From: ZC4RG20 sp964553875
GTDB lineage: Bacteria > Pseudomonadota > Gammaproteobacteria > Steroidobacterales > Rariloculaceae
DNA: 64,000 nt
Direction: 5' to 3'
Assembly (NCBI GenBank): GCA_964553875.1
Contig: CAZKNH010000005.1
Span: 1-64,000 of the forward strand
The translations under genes and the position numbers were made by a program. The notes beneath the pieces were generated by a model. The model saw nothing but the letters and a program-made list of their open reading frames with translations. It was not told where the DNA came from and did no database searches. The first letter of the stretch is position 1, and each line of letters starts with the position of its first letter. Positions 51,248-60,104 of the stretch are shown in pieces.

Positions 51248-52342
51248 TCACGGCAGATTCTTCACGAGGTGCGGACCGAGCAGGTTCGCGATCGGCAGCG
51301 GCAGGCGCTGCCACGCCGCGACGGCGAGACGATACTTCGGATTCGCCGGCGTGAGCATCGGCATCGGCTCGCCATCGCGAAGCACGTAGTACCAGCGCAG
51401 CTGCCGCGGGCGCGCGCCCCACTGCTCCTTGAATCGATAGGTGCCCGAGTCTTTCGACGAGCGGCCGAAGTCGAACGTGCGGCAGCCGCGTGCGATGGCG
51501 CCGCGCAATGCGGTCCAGTAGAGAAGCATGTTCACGCCAAAGCGATTCGCCTCGCGCACCGACGATGCCCACGGAATCTCGAGCGTCGTGCCATGGGCGA
51601 GCAGCAGCCCGGCGGCGACGGGCTTGTCACGAAGGTACACGACGACGAGCCACGTCTCCGCCGCGAACGTCGATGCGATCGCCGCGAAAAAGCGCTTCGA
51701 GTATACCGGCGTGCCGAGATCGCGCATGTTGCGCGAGAACACGGCGTAGAAATCGTCGAGCAGCTCGGCGCCCCCTTCGCGCACGCGGCAGCCCTCTTTC
51801 TCGGGCCTGCGGATCTGGGCTCGGAGCTTCGGCTTGAAGGCCTTCCAGAGCGCGTCTTCGCTGTCCGGAAGGTCGAGCAGCATCGTCACCTTGTCGTCGC
51901 GGCTCGGCAACCCGAGCTCGGGCTCCTCGCGCTGCCGCAGCTCCACGTGCGCGCTGCCGCACGCCGCGGCGAGGCGACCTGCTTCCGCGACGAGCGACTC
52001 TCTCGCCTCGTCGCTCTCCGCGAGCACGCCGCCGTAGTTGAAGTACGGCATCGAGACGAGAAAGTCGCCGAACAGCCTGCTTCGCAACCGCACGAGCGGA
52101 AGGACGCCGCGGACGTCCCCCGAGGCGTCTTTGGCCATGAGGTAATGCGTCTCGTGGCCGAAAACGTCTCGAATGAGCGAGCGCCAGCGATAATCGTGGT
52201 AGAGCTCGGCCCCATGGTTGCGGCGCAGGAAGCCCGTCCACTCCGCGGCATCGGCCTCGTCCGCCGCGTGAATCACCGTCGGCAGCGAGCCGCCGGTCGT
52301 AGAACGGAGGGCCGGGCCGCCGGCCCGTGCGGCCTCGCTCAT
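51248..52342 (-). CDS. FemAB family XrtA/PEP-CTERM-associated protein
   Basis: A 364-residue FemAB/GNAT-like protein of the kind found in exosortase-A loci. Marker segments are AAEWTGFLRRNHGAELYHDYRWRSLI, VFGHETHYLMAKDA, RGVLPLVRLRSRLFGDFLVSMPYFNYGGVLAES and the C-terminal RTFDFGRSSKDSGTYRFKEQWGARP. It starts at ATG 52342, overlapping the deacetylase stop by four bases. FemAB enzymes transfer aminoacyl groups from tRNA; whether this one does is unknown. Confidence 0.88.
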   Translation of the reverse strand: MSEAARAGGPALRSTTGGSLPTVIHAADEADAAEWTGFLRRNHGAELYHDYRWRSLIRDVFGHETHYLMAKDASGDVRGVLPLVRLRSRLFGDFLVSMPYFNYGGVLAESDEARESLVAEAGRLAAACGSAHVELRQREEPELGLPSRDDKVTMLLDLPDSEDALWKAFKPKLRAQIRRPEKEGCRVREGGAELLDDFYAVFSRNMRDLGTPVYSKRFFAAIASTFAAETWLVVVYLRDKPVAAGLLLAHGTTLEIPWASSVREANRFGVNMLLYWTALRGAIARGCRTFDFGRSSKDSGTYRFKEQWGARPRQLRWYYVLRDGEPMPMLTPANPKYRLAVAAWQRLPLPIANLLGPHLVKNLP

Positions 52343-53298
52343 GGTTCGACGCCGGTGCCGCCCGCGCAGAAGACGCGGTCCAACCTGTCCCAGGCGAGCT
52401 TGCGCAGCAACACCCGAAGCCGCCCTTCGAACTTGCGCAGATTGAGGTAATGGCGGATCCGCGCACGCGAGTCGGCGCCCGGCACCCGCGGCTGCTCCGG
52501 ATCGAGCTCCCACGGATGGAAGTAGAAAACGACCGGCCGCTCGTACACTCGTCGCGCCCGTGCGAGCAGCCGGAGTGAGAGCCACAGCGGGAGCAGCCGG
52601 AAGTAGCCGCCGCCCGCGGCGGGGAGGTTGCGCCCCGCGAACGGGGCCGTGGTTGCCGGTATCTCGAGCAGTCCCGCGGGCTCTACATAGAACGGCTCCG
52701 TCGGCCCCGACGGCACACCGTAATGGTCATGAGCGATCGGATAGAGGCTCGAGCTGTAGTCGTAGCCGGCCTCGCTCAGGATGCGATGCGCCCACGGCGT
52801 GCGCTCGTCGATCGACCAGCTCGCCGCACGATAACCGCGGACCGCGACCCCGGACACGTCCTCGAGCAGCTTCTTCGTCGCGGCGACGTCCTCGCGAAAC
52901 GCCTCCGGCGTCTGAGTCCAGACGCGGATGTGCTGCATCCCGTGGCTCGCGATCTCGTGGCCCTCGTCGGCGATACGCCGCACGACGCTCGGAAAGTGCT
53001 TTGCGACCCACCCCAACGTGAAGAAGGTTCCACGCACTCCGGCATCGGAAAAGAGCTGCAGGATGCGATCGACGTTGCGCGGCAAGCGGCACTCGAGCTC
53101 GGACCAGCGCGATCTCGGCACGAGATGCTCGAACGCCGAGACCTGGAAGTAATCTTCGACGTCGCAAGTCATCGCGTTGGGCAGCGGTACGCCGGCCGGC
53201 GGCGTCCACTTCCTGACGCCCGCGTGAAACGGCGATTCCGCACGATCCCCTGCGGAACGCCCGTACGGCGCGGCAAGCGGCGTGCGTGCGCTCATCAT
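52339..53298 (-). CDS. XrtA-associated polysaccharide deacetylase
   Basis: A 319-residue NodB-type deacetylase of the PEP-CTERM-locus subgroup, recognised by NAMTCDVEDYFQVSAFEHLV with the metal-binding Asp. It continues with GTFFTLGWVAKHFP, HEIASHGMQHIRVW (His pair), RGYRAASWSIDERTPWA and FYFHPWELDPEQPRV. The start (ATG 53298 or 53295) overlaps the outer-membrane protein stop. It probably de-N-acetylates the EPS or a precursor. The AAA ATPase gene often found just upstream in this type of operon is missing. Confidence 0.9.
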   Translation of the reverse strand: MMSARTPLAAPYGRSAGDRAESPFHAGVRKWTPPAGVPLPNAMTCDVEDYFQVSAFEHLVPRSRWSELECRLPRNVDRILQLFSDAGVRGTFFTLGWVAKHFPSVVRRIADEGHEIASHGMQHIRVWTQTPEAFREDVAATKKLLEDVSGVAVRGYRAASWSIDERTPWAHRILSEAGYDYSSSLYPIAHDHYGVPSGPTEPFYVEPAGLLEIPATTAPFAGRNLPAAGGGYFRLLPLWLSLRLLARARRVYERPVVFYFHPWELDPEQPRVPGADSRARIRHYLNLRKFEGRLRVLLRKLAWDRLDRVFCAGGTGVEP

Positions 53299-54608
53299 CT
53301 GCGCGACGGCACGTACACCAGCGTGACCCTGAGGGTCCGCTCGTCGAACGAGCCGAAGCCGTCTCTTTTCGTCAGCTGCCCGTCGAACTCGAGGTCGAGC
53401 ACGCGCCCGATGCCCCGGCTGTAGCGCAGCCGCACCACCGTGTCCGTGTTGGCGTCCGGCTCGTTCGAGAACTGACGCCGCTCGCGGTGTACGCCGATGC
53501 TGGCCATGCTCACCCGCGTGAGTCGTCGCATCGCTTCCACACCGATCCGGCGGCCGTCGCTATCCAGCGAGTCCTCGCCCTCGATATCGTCGTCCAGCAC
53601 CCTGAGCTGCACGCGGATGTCCGTTCGGTCCAAAGACAAGCTCCAGTCGACGGATGCCTCGCGGCGGTCGTTCGGATTGGCACTGAGGCTGACGTCGATG
53701 GGTGCAGCGGTCGGTTCGTCGAGGCTTTCCCCGAGCAACGTACCCGCGTCGGTATACTCGCGGCGTGTCTGCAAGACGAGGTTCATCCGCCCGGCAATCG
53801 AACGGCTCCACATGAACCGGAACGTCGGTCGATCGAGCGATGTCGAGCCGAGCGTCACGCGGTTCGTGCCGGCCGTCGCGACGGCGTTGCCCCGTGCGAG
53901 CGCACGCTGATAGGAGAGTCGCACGCCGTCGATGTCGTACGTCTCGTCGGTCGTCCGATACTCCGCCTCCGTCGTTCGTGCGTTCAGGCTCAGCGTCGTC
54001 AGCGGACGAACTCGCCTGCTGATGCCGAGCGTATACGTGATCGCGTCACTATCGAGAAACTCGGACTTTTCGTACCTGCGTGCGCTCCACGTGCTACCGA
54101 CGTTGAGCGACGTGCGCTCGCCGAGCGGCAAGTCGATCTCGGGCCCCGTCTCGAAAACGTTGATTCGCTCGCGGTTCTCCGGGGTTTCCGGACCGATCGG
54201 GTTCGTTCGGCCGTGCAGGTAGTTATCCCGGAACGTCCAGGTCATTCGCTGTGGGACCAGCACCGTCCGGAGCGATCCGCCAAGGGAGCCGACCTGCTCG
54301 TCCGGCAGCTCGTCGTCCCCGTATTTGCGGTACTCGAGGTCGCCGACGAGTCTGCCTTGCACGCGCTCGCGATTCCGAAACAGATTGAACAGGACCCCGA
54401 GGCTGTCGTAGTAGCCGCGTGTGCTATCGGTCGTCCGCGACACGTTGCTGGACTCGGTGTGCGCGAGCCAGAGTGCTACGGCTTCGCCCGACGTGGCGGA
54501 GCGAACGCCCGCGCCTGGACCGCCCCGGTACTGCGCGTGTGCCTGGCTCGTTGCGAGGCACAACACCGCCATCGCCAACACCGAGCGCGGAGCTGAGATG
54601 CTCGTCAT
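53295..54608 (-). CDS. TIGR03016-type PEP-CTERM-associated outer-membrane protein
   Basis: A 437-residue exported protein with a signal peptide ending near SQAHA and then alternating hydrophobic beta strands, e.g. LTTLSLNARTTEAEY, GRMNLVLQTRREYTD and DIRVQLRVLDDD, consistent with a beta-barrel of the family that accompanies exosortase EPS operons. The last strand, TLRVTLVYVPSRR, ends in basic residues rather than a terminal Phe. Position between the tyrosine kinase and deacetylase genes is canonical. It may form part of the outer-membrane export pathway. Confidence 0.83.
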   Translation of the reverse strand: MTSISAPRSVLAMAVLCLATSQAHAQYRGGPGAGVRSATSGEAVALWLAHTESSNVSRTTDSTRGYYDSLGVLFNLFRNRERVQGRLVGDLEYRKYGDDELPDEQVGSLGGSLRTVLVPQRMTWTFRDNYLHGRTNPIGPETPENRERINVFETGPEIDLPLGERTSLNVGSTWSARRYEKSEFLDSDAITYTLGISRRVRPLTTLSLNARTTEAEYRTTDETYDIDGVRLSYQRALARGNAVATAGTNRVTLGSTSLDRPTFRFMWSRSIAGRMNLVLQTRREYTDAGTLLGESLDEPTAAPIDVSLSANPNDRREASVDWSLSLDRTDIRVQLRVLDDDIEGEDSLDSDGRRIGVEAMRRLTRVSMASIGVHRERRQFSNEPDANTDTVVRLRYSRGIGRVLDLEFDGQLTKRDGFGSFDERTLRVTLVYVPSRR

Positions 54609-54617
54609 TCGGGCGCC

Positions 54618-55472
54618 CTACGTTTGGTAGCCGTAATAGTCGCCGTAGCTGGCCAAGCCGTCGCGCGCCGATACCTGATTCAGCAGCAGGTTGATCGATT
54701 TGGACGGATCGAGGAGATCTCGCGCAGCCAGCACCGCGCGTTGCGGCGTCTTGTTCGCGTGCACGACCATCAGGATCTGACCGACGTGCCCTCCGAGGAC
54801 CTGCGCTTCCGGGCGCAGCAGCAGCGGCGGCGAGTCGAAAACGATCATCCGCCGCGGATCGGCGCTGCTGATCTCCGCGATGAGGTTCTCCATCTTGCTG
54901 CTCGCGAGCAGCTCCGCGGCCCGCTCGTCGTGAGCGCCGGCAGGCAGGATCGCGAACCCCTGCAGGTTCGTCGGCATCACCAGAGACTCGAACGAAGCCG
55001 AGCGGTCACGCAGCAGATCCATGAGCCCCGGTTGATGGCTCGCGCCGAAGAGCCGCGTCACATGCGGCTTGTTGCAATCGCCGTCGACGAGAATGACGCT
55101 CCAGTCCTGCTCGCGTGCGATGCTGAGGCAGAGATTCACGGCAGTGAACGTCTTGCCCTCACCCGGCAACGCCGACGCGACCATCAGCACGTTGCCCCGA
55201 GGCACGAGCTCGCCCGAGCTCGCGTTCTTCAGCAACGGGCGCTTGATCGCCCGGTACTGGTCGGCCAGCACTCGCTCGTGGCGGTCAGAAGCAAGCAACC
55301 CCTGCGCGCGCAGCGCCGCGAAATCGATCTCGACTCGGTTGCCGCCATATGCGTGACCGGCGACCGGAGAATCATGCACCCTCGCGATCGCCCGCGGCGG
55401 CCTGCCCTGCGCCTCGACGGCGTTTGCCTTTCTCGCCTGCAGCTTGGCAAGCGCTTCTTCGATTCTGCCCAT
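54618..55472 (-). CDS. XrtA-associated tyrosine autokinase (BY-kinase)
   Basis: A 284-residue cytoplasmic bacterial tyrosine kinase. The N-terminal MGRIEEALAKLQARK is the typical interaction helix. Walker A is ASALPGEGKT (Lys107), Walker A' is VILVDGDCNKP (about 127-137), and Walker B is MIVFDSPPLL. The C-terminal YGDYYGYQT is the tyrosine cluster that is autophosphorylated. It works with the chain-length protein encoded immediately upstream, whose stop is directly adjacent to its ATG. Confidence 0.92.
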   Translation of the reverse strand: MGRIEEALAKLQARKANAVEAQGRPPRAIARVHDSPVAGHAYGGNRVEIDFAALRAQGLLASDRHERVLADQYRAIKRPLLKNASSGELVPRGNVLMVASALPGEGKTFTAVNLCLSIAREQDWSVILVDGDCNKPHVTRLFGASHQPGLMDLLRDRSASFESLVMPTNLQGFAILPAGAHDERAAELLASSKMENLIAEISSADPRRMIVFDSPPLLLRPEAQVLGGHVGQILMVVHANKTPQRAVLAARDLLDPSKSINLLLNQVSARDGLASYGDYYGYQT

Positions 55473-57095
55473 TTATGCGAGCCCCACGACGGCGAACAGA
55501 CCGGGTCCTCGCACTTCGATGAGCACGGCGCCGAAGAACAACGCAACCAGGCCGATCAACGACGTGCCGAACGCGATGACCTCGACGGCGCGACGGGCTC
55601 TTTGCTTGTGCGGAGCGACGTGGCTCACGGAACCGAGCACCGGCAGACCCACGACCTGCCGTAATACCGTCGTATTCGGAAAGACCGGATTCAACTGTGC
55701 GAGCAGCCAGCAGAGTGCCGCGCAAGCGCCCAGCGACGCGGCGAACACGCCGGCGAGCATCACGAACCGGTTCGGGGCAACCGGTTCGAAGGCGGCATTG
55801 GGGGGATCGAGCAGCCTGAACTCGATCTCTTCCTCGTGGAAGGCCTTTGTCGACAGCTCCTGCGTCTCACGGCTCTGAACCAGGCTGCGATACTGATCGT
55901 AGATCACGCTGTAGTCGCGGTTCAGACGCGCCAGCTCTGCCTCGACGTCGGGCACCTCGTCGATCGCGGCCTGGAGCAGCTGAACCTTCTGGCGCCGAGC
56001 CTCGACGTCGGCCCGCCGCGCCGCAAGCTCGGCCTCCGTTTCGTTCAACGAAATGCGCAATGCTTGGTAGACGGGATTGGTGTCGAGCGAAGACAGCTCC
56101 TGGTCCGTATTGGCGATCCCCATCGCCCGCAGCTGCTCGGCCCGCTGCTCCTCGAGCCGCTCCAACGTCTCGCGCACGTTGACGACGTCGGGATGCCGAT
56201 CGGTGTACTGCAGCAACAGCGCATCGAGCTGCGCACGATAGTCGCGGATCCGCGCGTCCAGGCTGTTCGGAGGAGGCTCTCCGCGGCCGAGGCCGGACGG
56301 CATCACGGGCGTCTCGCTCTGAAGCTGGCTCAGCAGCTGATCACGCCGCGACTCCACCAGCTGCAAGGCCTTCTCGGCCTCCTCGAGCGCCTCCCTCTCG
56401 GCACGGAGGTTCTCGAAATAGCCTCCTTGCGTGCCCGGGAGCCGATGCGCGTGGCGTTTCTTGAAGTCCGCAAGCGCCTGCTCCGCCTGCTGAAGACGCT
56501 GCTCGTACTCGGCGATCCGCTCCTCGAGGAAGCGGCTCGCCGTGTCGGTGCTCTGCTGCTGCATGCTCGCGGTGCTTTGGACGAGCGAATCGAGCAGCGT
56601 CCTCACGACTCCGATGGCCGTCTCTCGATCCGGGTGACGGTAACCGATGCTGTACGCCGAGGGGTTGTTACGGTCCCGGTTCGATAGCCAAATGCTTTCC
56701 CGCAGCCGCGCCAGGACTCTCTCGAGTTGCTCCGGCGTCGTCGCTTCTGCGGTCAAACCGTTGACGCTCGCCACGTACTCGAGATGCTCCCGACTCAAGA
56801 GCGACTGACGAACGTAGTTGAGCTGCGCGGCGAGATCGACCGGCACGACGATCTGATTGCGAAGAAGCGGCCGGAGCACGGAGGACGCATCGATGTAGAA
56901 ACGTGCGTGCGCTTCGTAAATGTTCGGCTGCGAAGCGACGAACACCCATCCGGCCGCGAAGCACGCCCAGGCGACGGCGACGCCCCACCAACGGAACCGC
57001 CACGCGCTGCGCAGCTCGTTGACGATGCGCGAGACTAAGTCAAGGATGGTTTGCTTCGCGAGCTCGCCCCGGGAACGATCGAGCAGGGTGTCCAC
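55473..57095 (-). CDS. XrtA-associated chain-length determinant (Wzz-type)
   Basis: A 540-residue polysaccharide co-polymerase. One membrane segment near residues 37-57 (WWGVAVAWACFAAGWVFVA) is followed by a long periplasmic coiled-coil region (about 170-400) and C-terminal membrane segments (about 437-457 and 505-525). Such proteins set chain length and activate the tyrosine kinase. The start is GTG 57095 because GGAGG lies five bases upstream. It stands between the export lipoprotein and the kinase. Confidence 0.91.
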   Translation of the reverse strand: MDTLLDRSRGELAKQTILDLVSRIVNELRSAWRFRWWGVAVAWACFAAGWVFVASQPNIYEAHARFYIDASSVLRPLLRNQIVVPVDLAAQLNYVRQSLLSREHLEYVASVNGLTAEATTPEQLERVLARLRESIWLSNRDRNNPSAYSIGYRHPDRETAIGVVRTLLDSLVQSTASMQQQSTDTASRFLEERIAEYEQRLQQAEQALADFKKRHAHRLPGTQGGYFENLRAEREALEEAEKALQLVESRRDQLLSQLQSETPVMPSGLGRGEPPPNSLDARIRDYRAQLDALLLQYTDRHPDVVNVRETLERLEEQRAEQLRAMGIANTDQELSSLDTNPVYQALRISLNETEAELAARRADVEARRQKVQLLQAAIDEVPDVEAELARLNRDYSVIYDQYRSLVQSRETQELSTKAFHEEEIEFRLLDPPNAAFEPVAPNRFVMLAGVFAASLGACAALCWLLAQLNPVFPNTTVLRQVVGLPVLGSVSHVAPHKQRARRAVEVIAFGTSLIGLVALFFGAVLIEVRGPGLFAVVGLA

Positions 57096-57117
57096 GGGTA
57101 CCTCCACCGGTTGGCAT

Positions 57118-57747
57118 CTAGAACACGGCCTCGGGAATGATCAGCACGTCGCCGGGCTGCATGAGAATGTTCTCGTCGATGTCGCCGCGCTTCACCAGAT
57201 CGTCGAGCCGCACGCGAATCTGGCGAGTCTCGCCGTTGACCGTGCGCACGACCCGGGCTCTGTTGCCCGCCGCGAACTCGGTGAGCCCCCCCGCCTCGAT
57301 CACGACGTCGAGCAGCGTCATCCGGTCGCGGTAGGGAATCGAGCGAGGCTGCACCGCCTGGCCAAGCACCCGGATTTGAGCACCGAAGCTGCCGACGAAA
57401 TTCTGAACAATGACGTTGACCTGCGGGGAGCGGATGTATTCGGCGAGCCGGGCCTCGATCTCGCGCGCGATCTGCGACGGCGTCTTGTTGACTACCACCA
57501 GATCTTCGACGAGCGGCGTCGAGATCCGGCCATCGGGCCGGACGGGCACCGTCATCGACAATTCGGGCTGTCGCCAGACGAAGATCTGCAGCGTATCGCC
57601 GGCACCGACGAGATACTCGCCCGTCTCGAATGCAGTCGCGGTCGACGGTCGTTCGATACCGGTCGGATTCCCTGAACATCCGGCGACGAGGATTGCGGGC
57701 CCCAACCACAGGATGAGACTCTTCCAGGAGGTCGTGAGGACTGACAT
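57118..57747 (-). CDS. XrtA-associated polysaccharide export lipoprotein (Wza-like)
   Basis: A 209-residue exported protein with a lipobox LVAGC (lipidated Cys24). The poly-export domain GEYLVGAGDTLQIFVWRQPELSMTVPVRPDGRISTPLV and a SLBB-like region (PRSIPYRDRMTLLDVVIEAGG) are present. It is shorter than classic Wza, as expected for this family. The ATG at 57747 is preceded by GGGAGA. It is the first gene of the core EPS operon and would be the outer-membrane export component. Confidence 0.91.
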   Translation of the reverse strand: MSVLTTSWKSLILWLGPAILVAGCSGNPTGIERPSTATAFETGEYLVGAGDTLQIFVWRQPELSMTVPVRPDGRISTPLVEDLVVVNKTPSQIAREIEARLAEYIRSPQVNVIVQNFVGSFGAQIRVLGQAVQPRSIPYRDRMTLLDVVIEAGGLTEFAAGNRARVVRTVNGETRQIRVRLDDLVKRGDIDENILMQPGDVLIIPEAVF

Positions 57748-57784
57748 AAGTCTCCCGTATCGCAGCAAGCTTCTTCTTCTGCAG

Positions 57785-57823
57785 GGCTTCGCCACGCGCC
57801 TTTTAACGGCTTCGCCACGCGCC
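57785..57823. repeat. 16-base direct repeat in the EPS operon leader
   Basis: GGCTTCGCCACGCGCC occurs at 57785-57800 and again at 57808-57823 (period 23), each followed by TTTT. The copies lie 38 to 76 bases upstream of the export-lipoprotein ATG, in its leader or promoter. Each copy holds a tiny GGC-TTC-GCC inverted repeat. Between 57824 and 57970 a palindrome TGACGCGTCA sits at 57937-57946. Confidence 0.7.
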
Positions 57824-57970
57824 GTTTTGGTTCACGCATTCCGGCGTGGCGGTCGGCCCTGCTCTACATAACCTGCGCGCAGATCAGCTCTACGCCGCCT
57901 ACGTCATTGTCTGGGCACGGCACGCGCCTTGGCAGCTGACGCGTCACATTTTCGGCCTAGCGCCCGGGAA

Positions 57971-60043
57971 TCACAAGCAGCCCGCGGTCTCGCGCCGCGG
58001 GCTGCTTAGCGAGGCTTCGTCCTCGCCACGGGCGATAGGCAATCGCACGCAGAACTTGGTCCCGACGCCGGGCTCGCTGAACACTTCGACGTCGCCCCCG
58101 GCCGCTCGCACCGTGTCGCGAACCTGGTAGGCGCCGATTCCCATGCCCCGGTTACCTTTCGTGGTATCGAACGGCCGGAAGAGACGGTTGCGGATGAAGT
58201 ACTGATCCATACCCTTGCCGGTATCCTCGACGCTCACGACCAGCTCGCCGTCGACGAGCTCGAGATCGATGACGATGCGGCCGTCGGCGGAAGTCGCATC
58301 CTGGGCGTTCCGCACCAGGTGGGTCAGGATGTTGAAGAGCTTCTCCCGGTCCATGCATACCCAGATCGGCGGGCCTCCGACCTTGATCTCCGGAACGGGC
58401 TCGCGGTCGGCGCAGTGGGAGCGAACCTCCATCAGAATCTTCGATACGTCGGCCCGGCCGCTGCTGACCTCACTGCCGACGCGGCTACTCAGCTGCTCGA
58501 GCACCCGCTTCATCCTCTCGACACCGGACTTCACCGTCTCGATCGCGTCATCGATGAACTCCGGCCGGTGACGGAACCTCTGTGCGTTCGCGATGACCAG
58601 CTCCTGCTGCGCGACGACGTTCTTCAGGTCGTGCATGAGAAACATCGACAACTTGTTCATCGCCTCGAACTGCCGCGTCTCGGCGAGCCGCTCCTGGGCC
58701 AGAGCCTGTGCGAGCACGACGGCGACCTGACGCCCGGCAGTTTTGAGCAGATCATGGTCCTCGAAGTTCAATGATTGCAGTGCCCGGGGCTTTTCGATCA
58801 CCGCGAAGCCCTGCAGGTACCCCTGGCAGTCGAGCGGGACGATGATGGAACCGGCCGGCAAGAGCCCATTCTGCGGCGGGCCAAAGGCCGTCTGGTAAAG
58901 ATCCGGATCGAGGGCGTACTGCTCGCTGTCGATGACCCAACCGGTCGAAGCGAGGAACGACACGATCGGGTGCTCGCGGCCGAAACGCGTTTCGCGCGAC
59001 AGACGGCGATCGAGCGTGGCCATGCATTCGTAGCGGTGCGGCTCGCAGGCGAGCCACAGCTCGCCCTGCTGGCTACCGACGATTCGGGCGAGGCCTTCGA
59101 GCGCGTTCTTCGTGAGCTCCGGCAGGTCGCCGCTGCGGCCGAGGATCTGGGTCAAGCGCAGCCATTCGTAGCGGTAATCGTACTTGTTCCTGTAGAAGTG
59201 CTTGACCAGGAAGACCCGGGCACGCATCCGGATCTCGGTGGAGAAGAGGCCCCACGCCAGTATCGCAAACGCCGCAACCAGGAACGCGAGCTCGAAAGCC
59301 AGGCTCCACTCCCCGCCGAACGCGCGGATCAGCGAGACGACGACCCCCATGACGAACAGGTAGACGGCGACACCGAGCAGGCTCGCCGTGTAGAACACGA
59401 CGTGGCGGGAGACGTAGAGGTGCTGCTTCCACTCGGGCTGCCGCTTCACCGCGAGCAGGATCGGCGGCACGAGCGCTGCGTTCACGAGGCCGCGCACCTC
59501 CCACGGCACGAGCACCAGCTCTTTGAGGAACGCCGCCTGCGAATAGACGAACAAATCGACGACGAAAATGCCGGCCACGGCGAGGCAGAGCAGCTGCAGC
59601 GACCGACGACTGTCCCGCGGCGCGTTGCGATAGACCTGCTCGACCCCCAGGAATCCGATCAACGCCATCACGACGAGCATCGGATAGACCGTCTCGCTCA
59701 TACCCGGCAGCCAGGCGGCCGCGATCGTCGCGAGCACGATCCAGCCGCCGGCGCAGGCCGAGAGCCCGAGCAGCCAGTACTTCGACGGCGAAGAGAGCCA
59801 GGACAGGACGTACAGCGTCCATAAGAAAGTATGGGCGGCATCGAGCCCGCCGATGGCGCGGGGCGAGGGCCCCACGGCGAGCTGCAAGACGACGAGGGCC
59901 GCCGCCCACAAGGCCGACAGCGACACGACGATGGTGATCAGCGAGGCCCTCCGGCTGCCGGGCTGGCTCACCGCCAGCACGGCCGCCGCCGCTCCCAAGG
60001 CGAGCGCCGCGATCCCGTAGCTTGCTACTCCGAACCAGAGCAT
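57971..60043 (-). CDS. prsK: XrtA/PEP-CTERM sensor histidine kinase PrsK
   Basis: A 690-residue membrane kinase. About eight hydrophobic segments fill the first ~290 residues, followed by a GAF-like region (about 310-450), the phosphoacceptor motif FLMHDLKN (His471), and the ATPase domain with NAQDATSADG, VEDTGKGMD and GMGIGAYQV. It matches the exosortase-associated kinase PrsK, whose partner PrsR is a sigma-54-dependent activator. PrsR is usually encoded next to it; here an unrelated gene follows. It stands between the initiating transferase and the EPS core operon. Confidence 0.92.
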   Translation of the reverse strand: MLWFGVASYGIAALALGAAAAVLAVSQPGSRRASLITIVVSLSALWAAALVVLQLAVGPSPRAIGGLDAAHTFLWTLYVLSWLSSPSKYWLLGLSACAGGWIVLATIAAAWLPGMSETVYPMLVVMALIGFLGVEQVYRNAPRDSRRSLQLLCLAVAGIFVVDLFVYSQAAFLKELVLVPWEVRGLVNAALVPPILLAVKRQPEWKQHLYVSRHVVFYTASLLGVAVYLFVMGVVVSLIRAFGGEWSLAFELAFLVAAFAILAWGLFSTEIRMRARVFLVKHFYRNKYDYRYEWLRLTQILGRSGDLPELTKNALEGLARIVGSQQGELWLACEPHRYECMATLDRRLSRETRFGREHPIVSFLASTGWVIDSEQYALDPDLYQTAFGPPQNGLLPAGSIIVPLDCQGYLQGFAVIEKPRALQSLNFEDHDLLKTAGRQVAVVLAQALAQERLAETRQFEAMNKLSMFLMHDLKNVVAQQELVIANAQRFRHRPEFIDDAIETVKSGVERMKRVLEQLSSRVGSEVSSGRADVSKILMEVRSHCADREPVPEIKVGGPPIWVCMDREKLFNILTHLVRNAQDATSADGRIVIDLELVDGELVVSVEDTGKGMDQYFIRNRLFRPFDTTKGNRGMGIGAYQVRDTVRAAGGDVEVFSEPGVGTKFCVRLPIARGEDEASLSSPRRETAGCL
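57975..58007. terminator. hairpin at the 3' end of prsK
   Basis: Thirteen-base perfect arms, 57975-57987 and 57995-58007, enclose a 7-base loop. The hairpin lies in the last codons of prsK, so it may terminate prsK transcription near its stop codon. It has no T-run. Confidence 0.5.
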
Positions 60044-60104
60044 CGAACGCCCCCCCGAGTACCCCCCAGAGGCAGTCTAGCGTAGGGACCGCCGGCGACG
60101 GCGA

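Noticed and set aside
49290..51389. 699-codon plus-strand open frame over the second amidotransferase gene
   Set aside because: An antisense shadow; the opposite strand has an intact glutamine amidotransferase.
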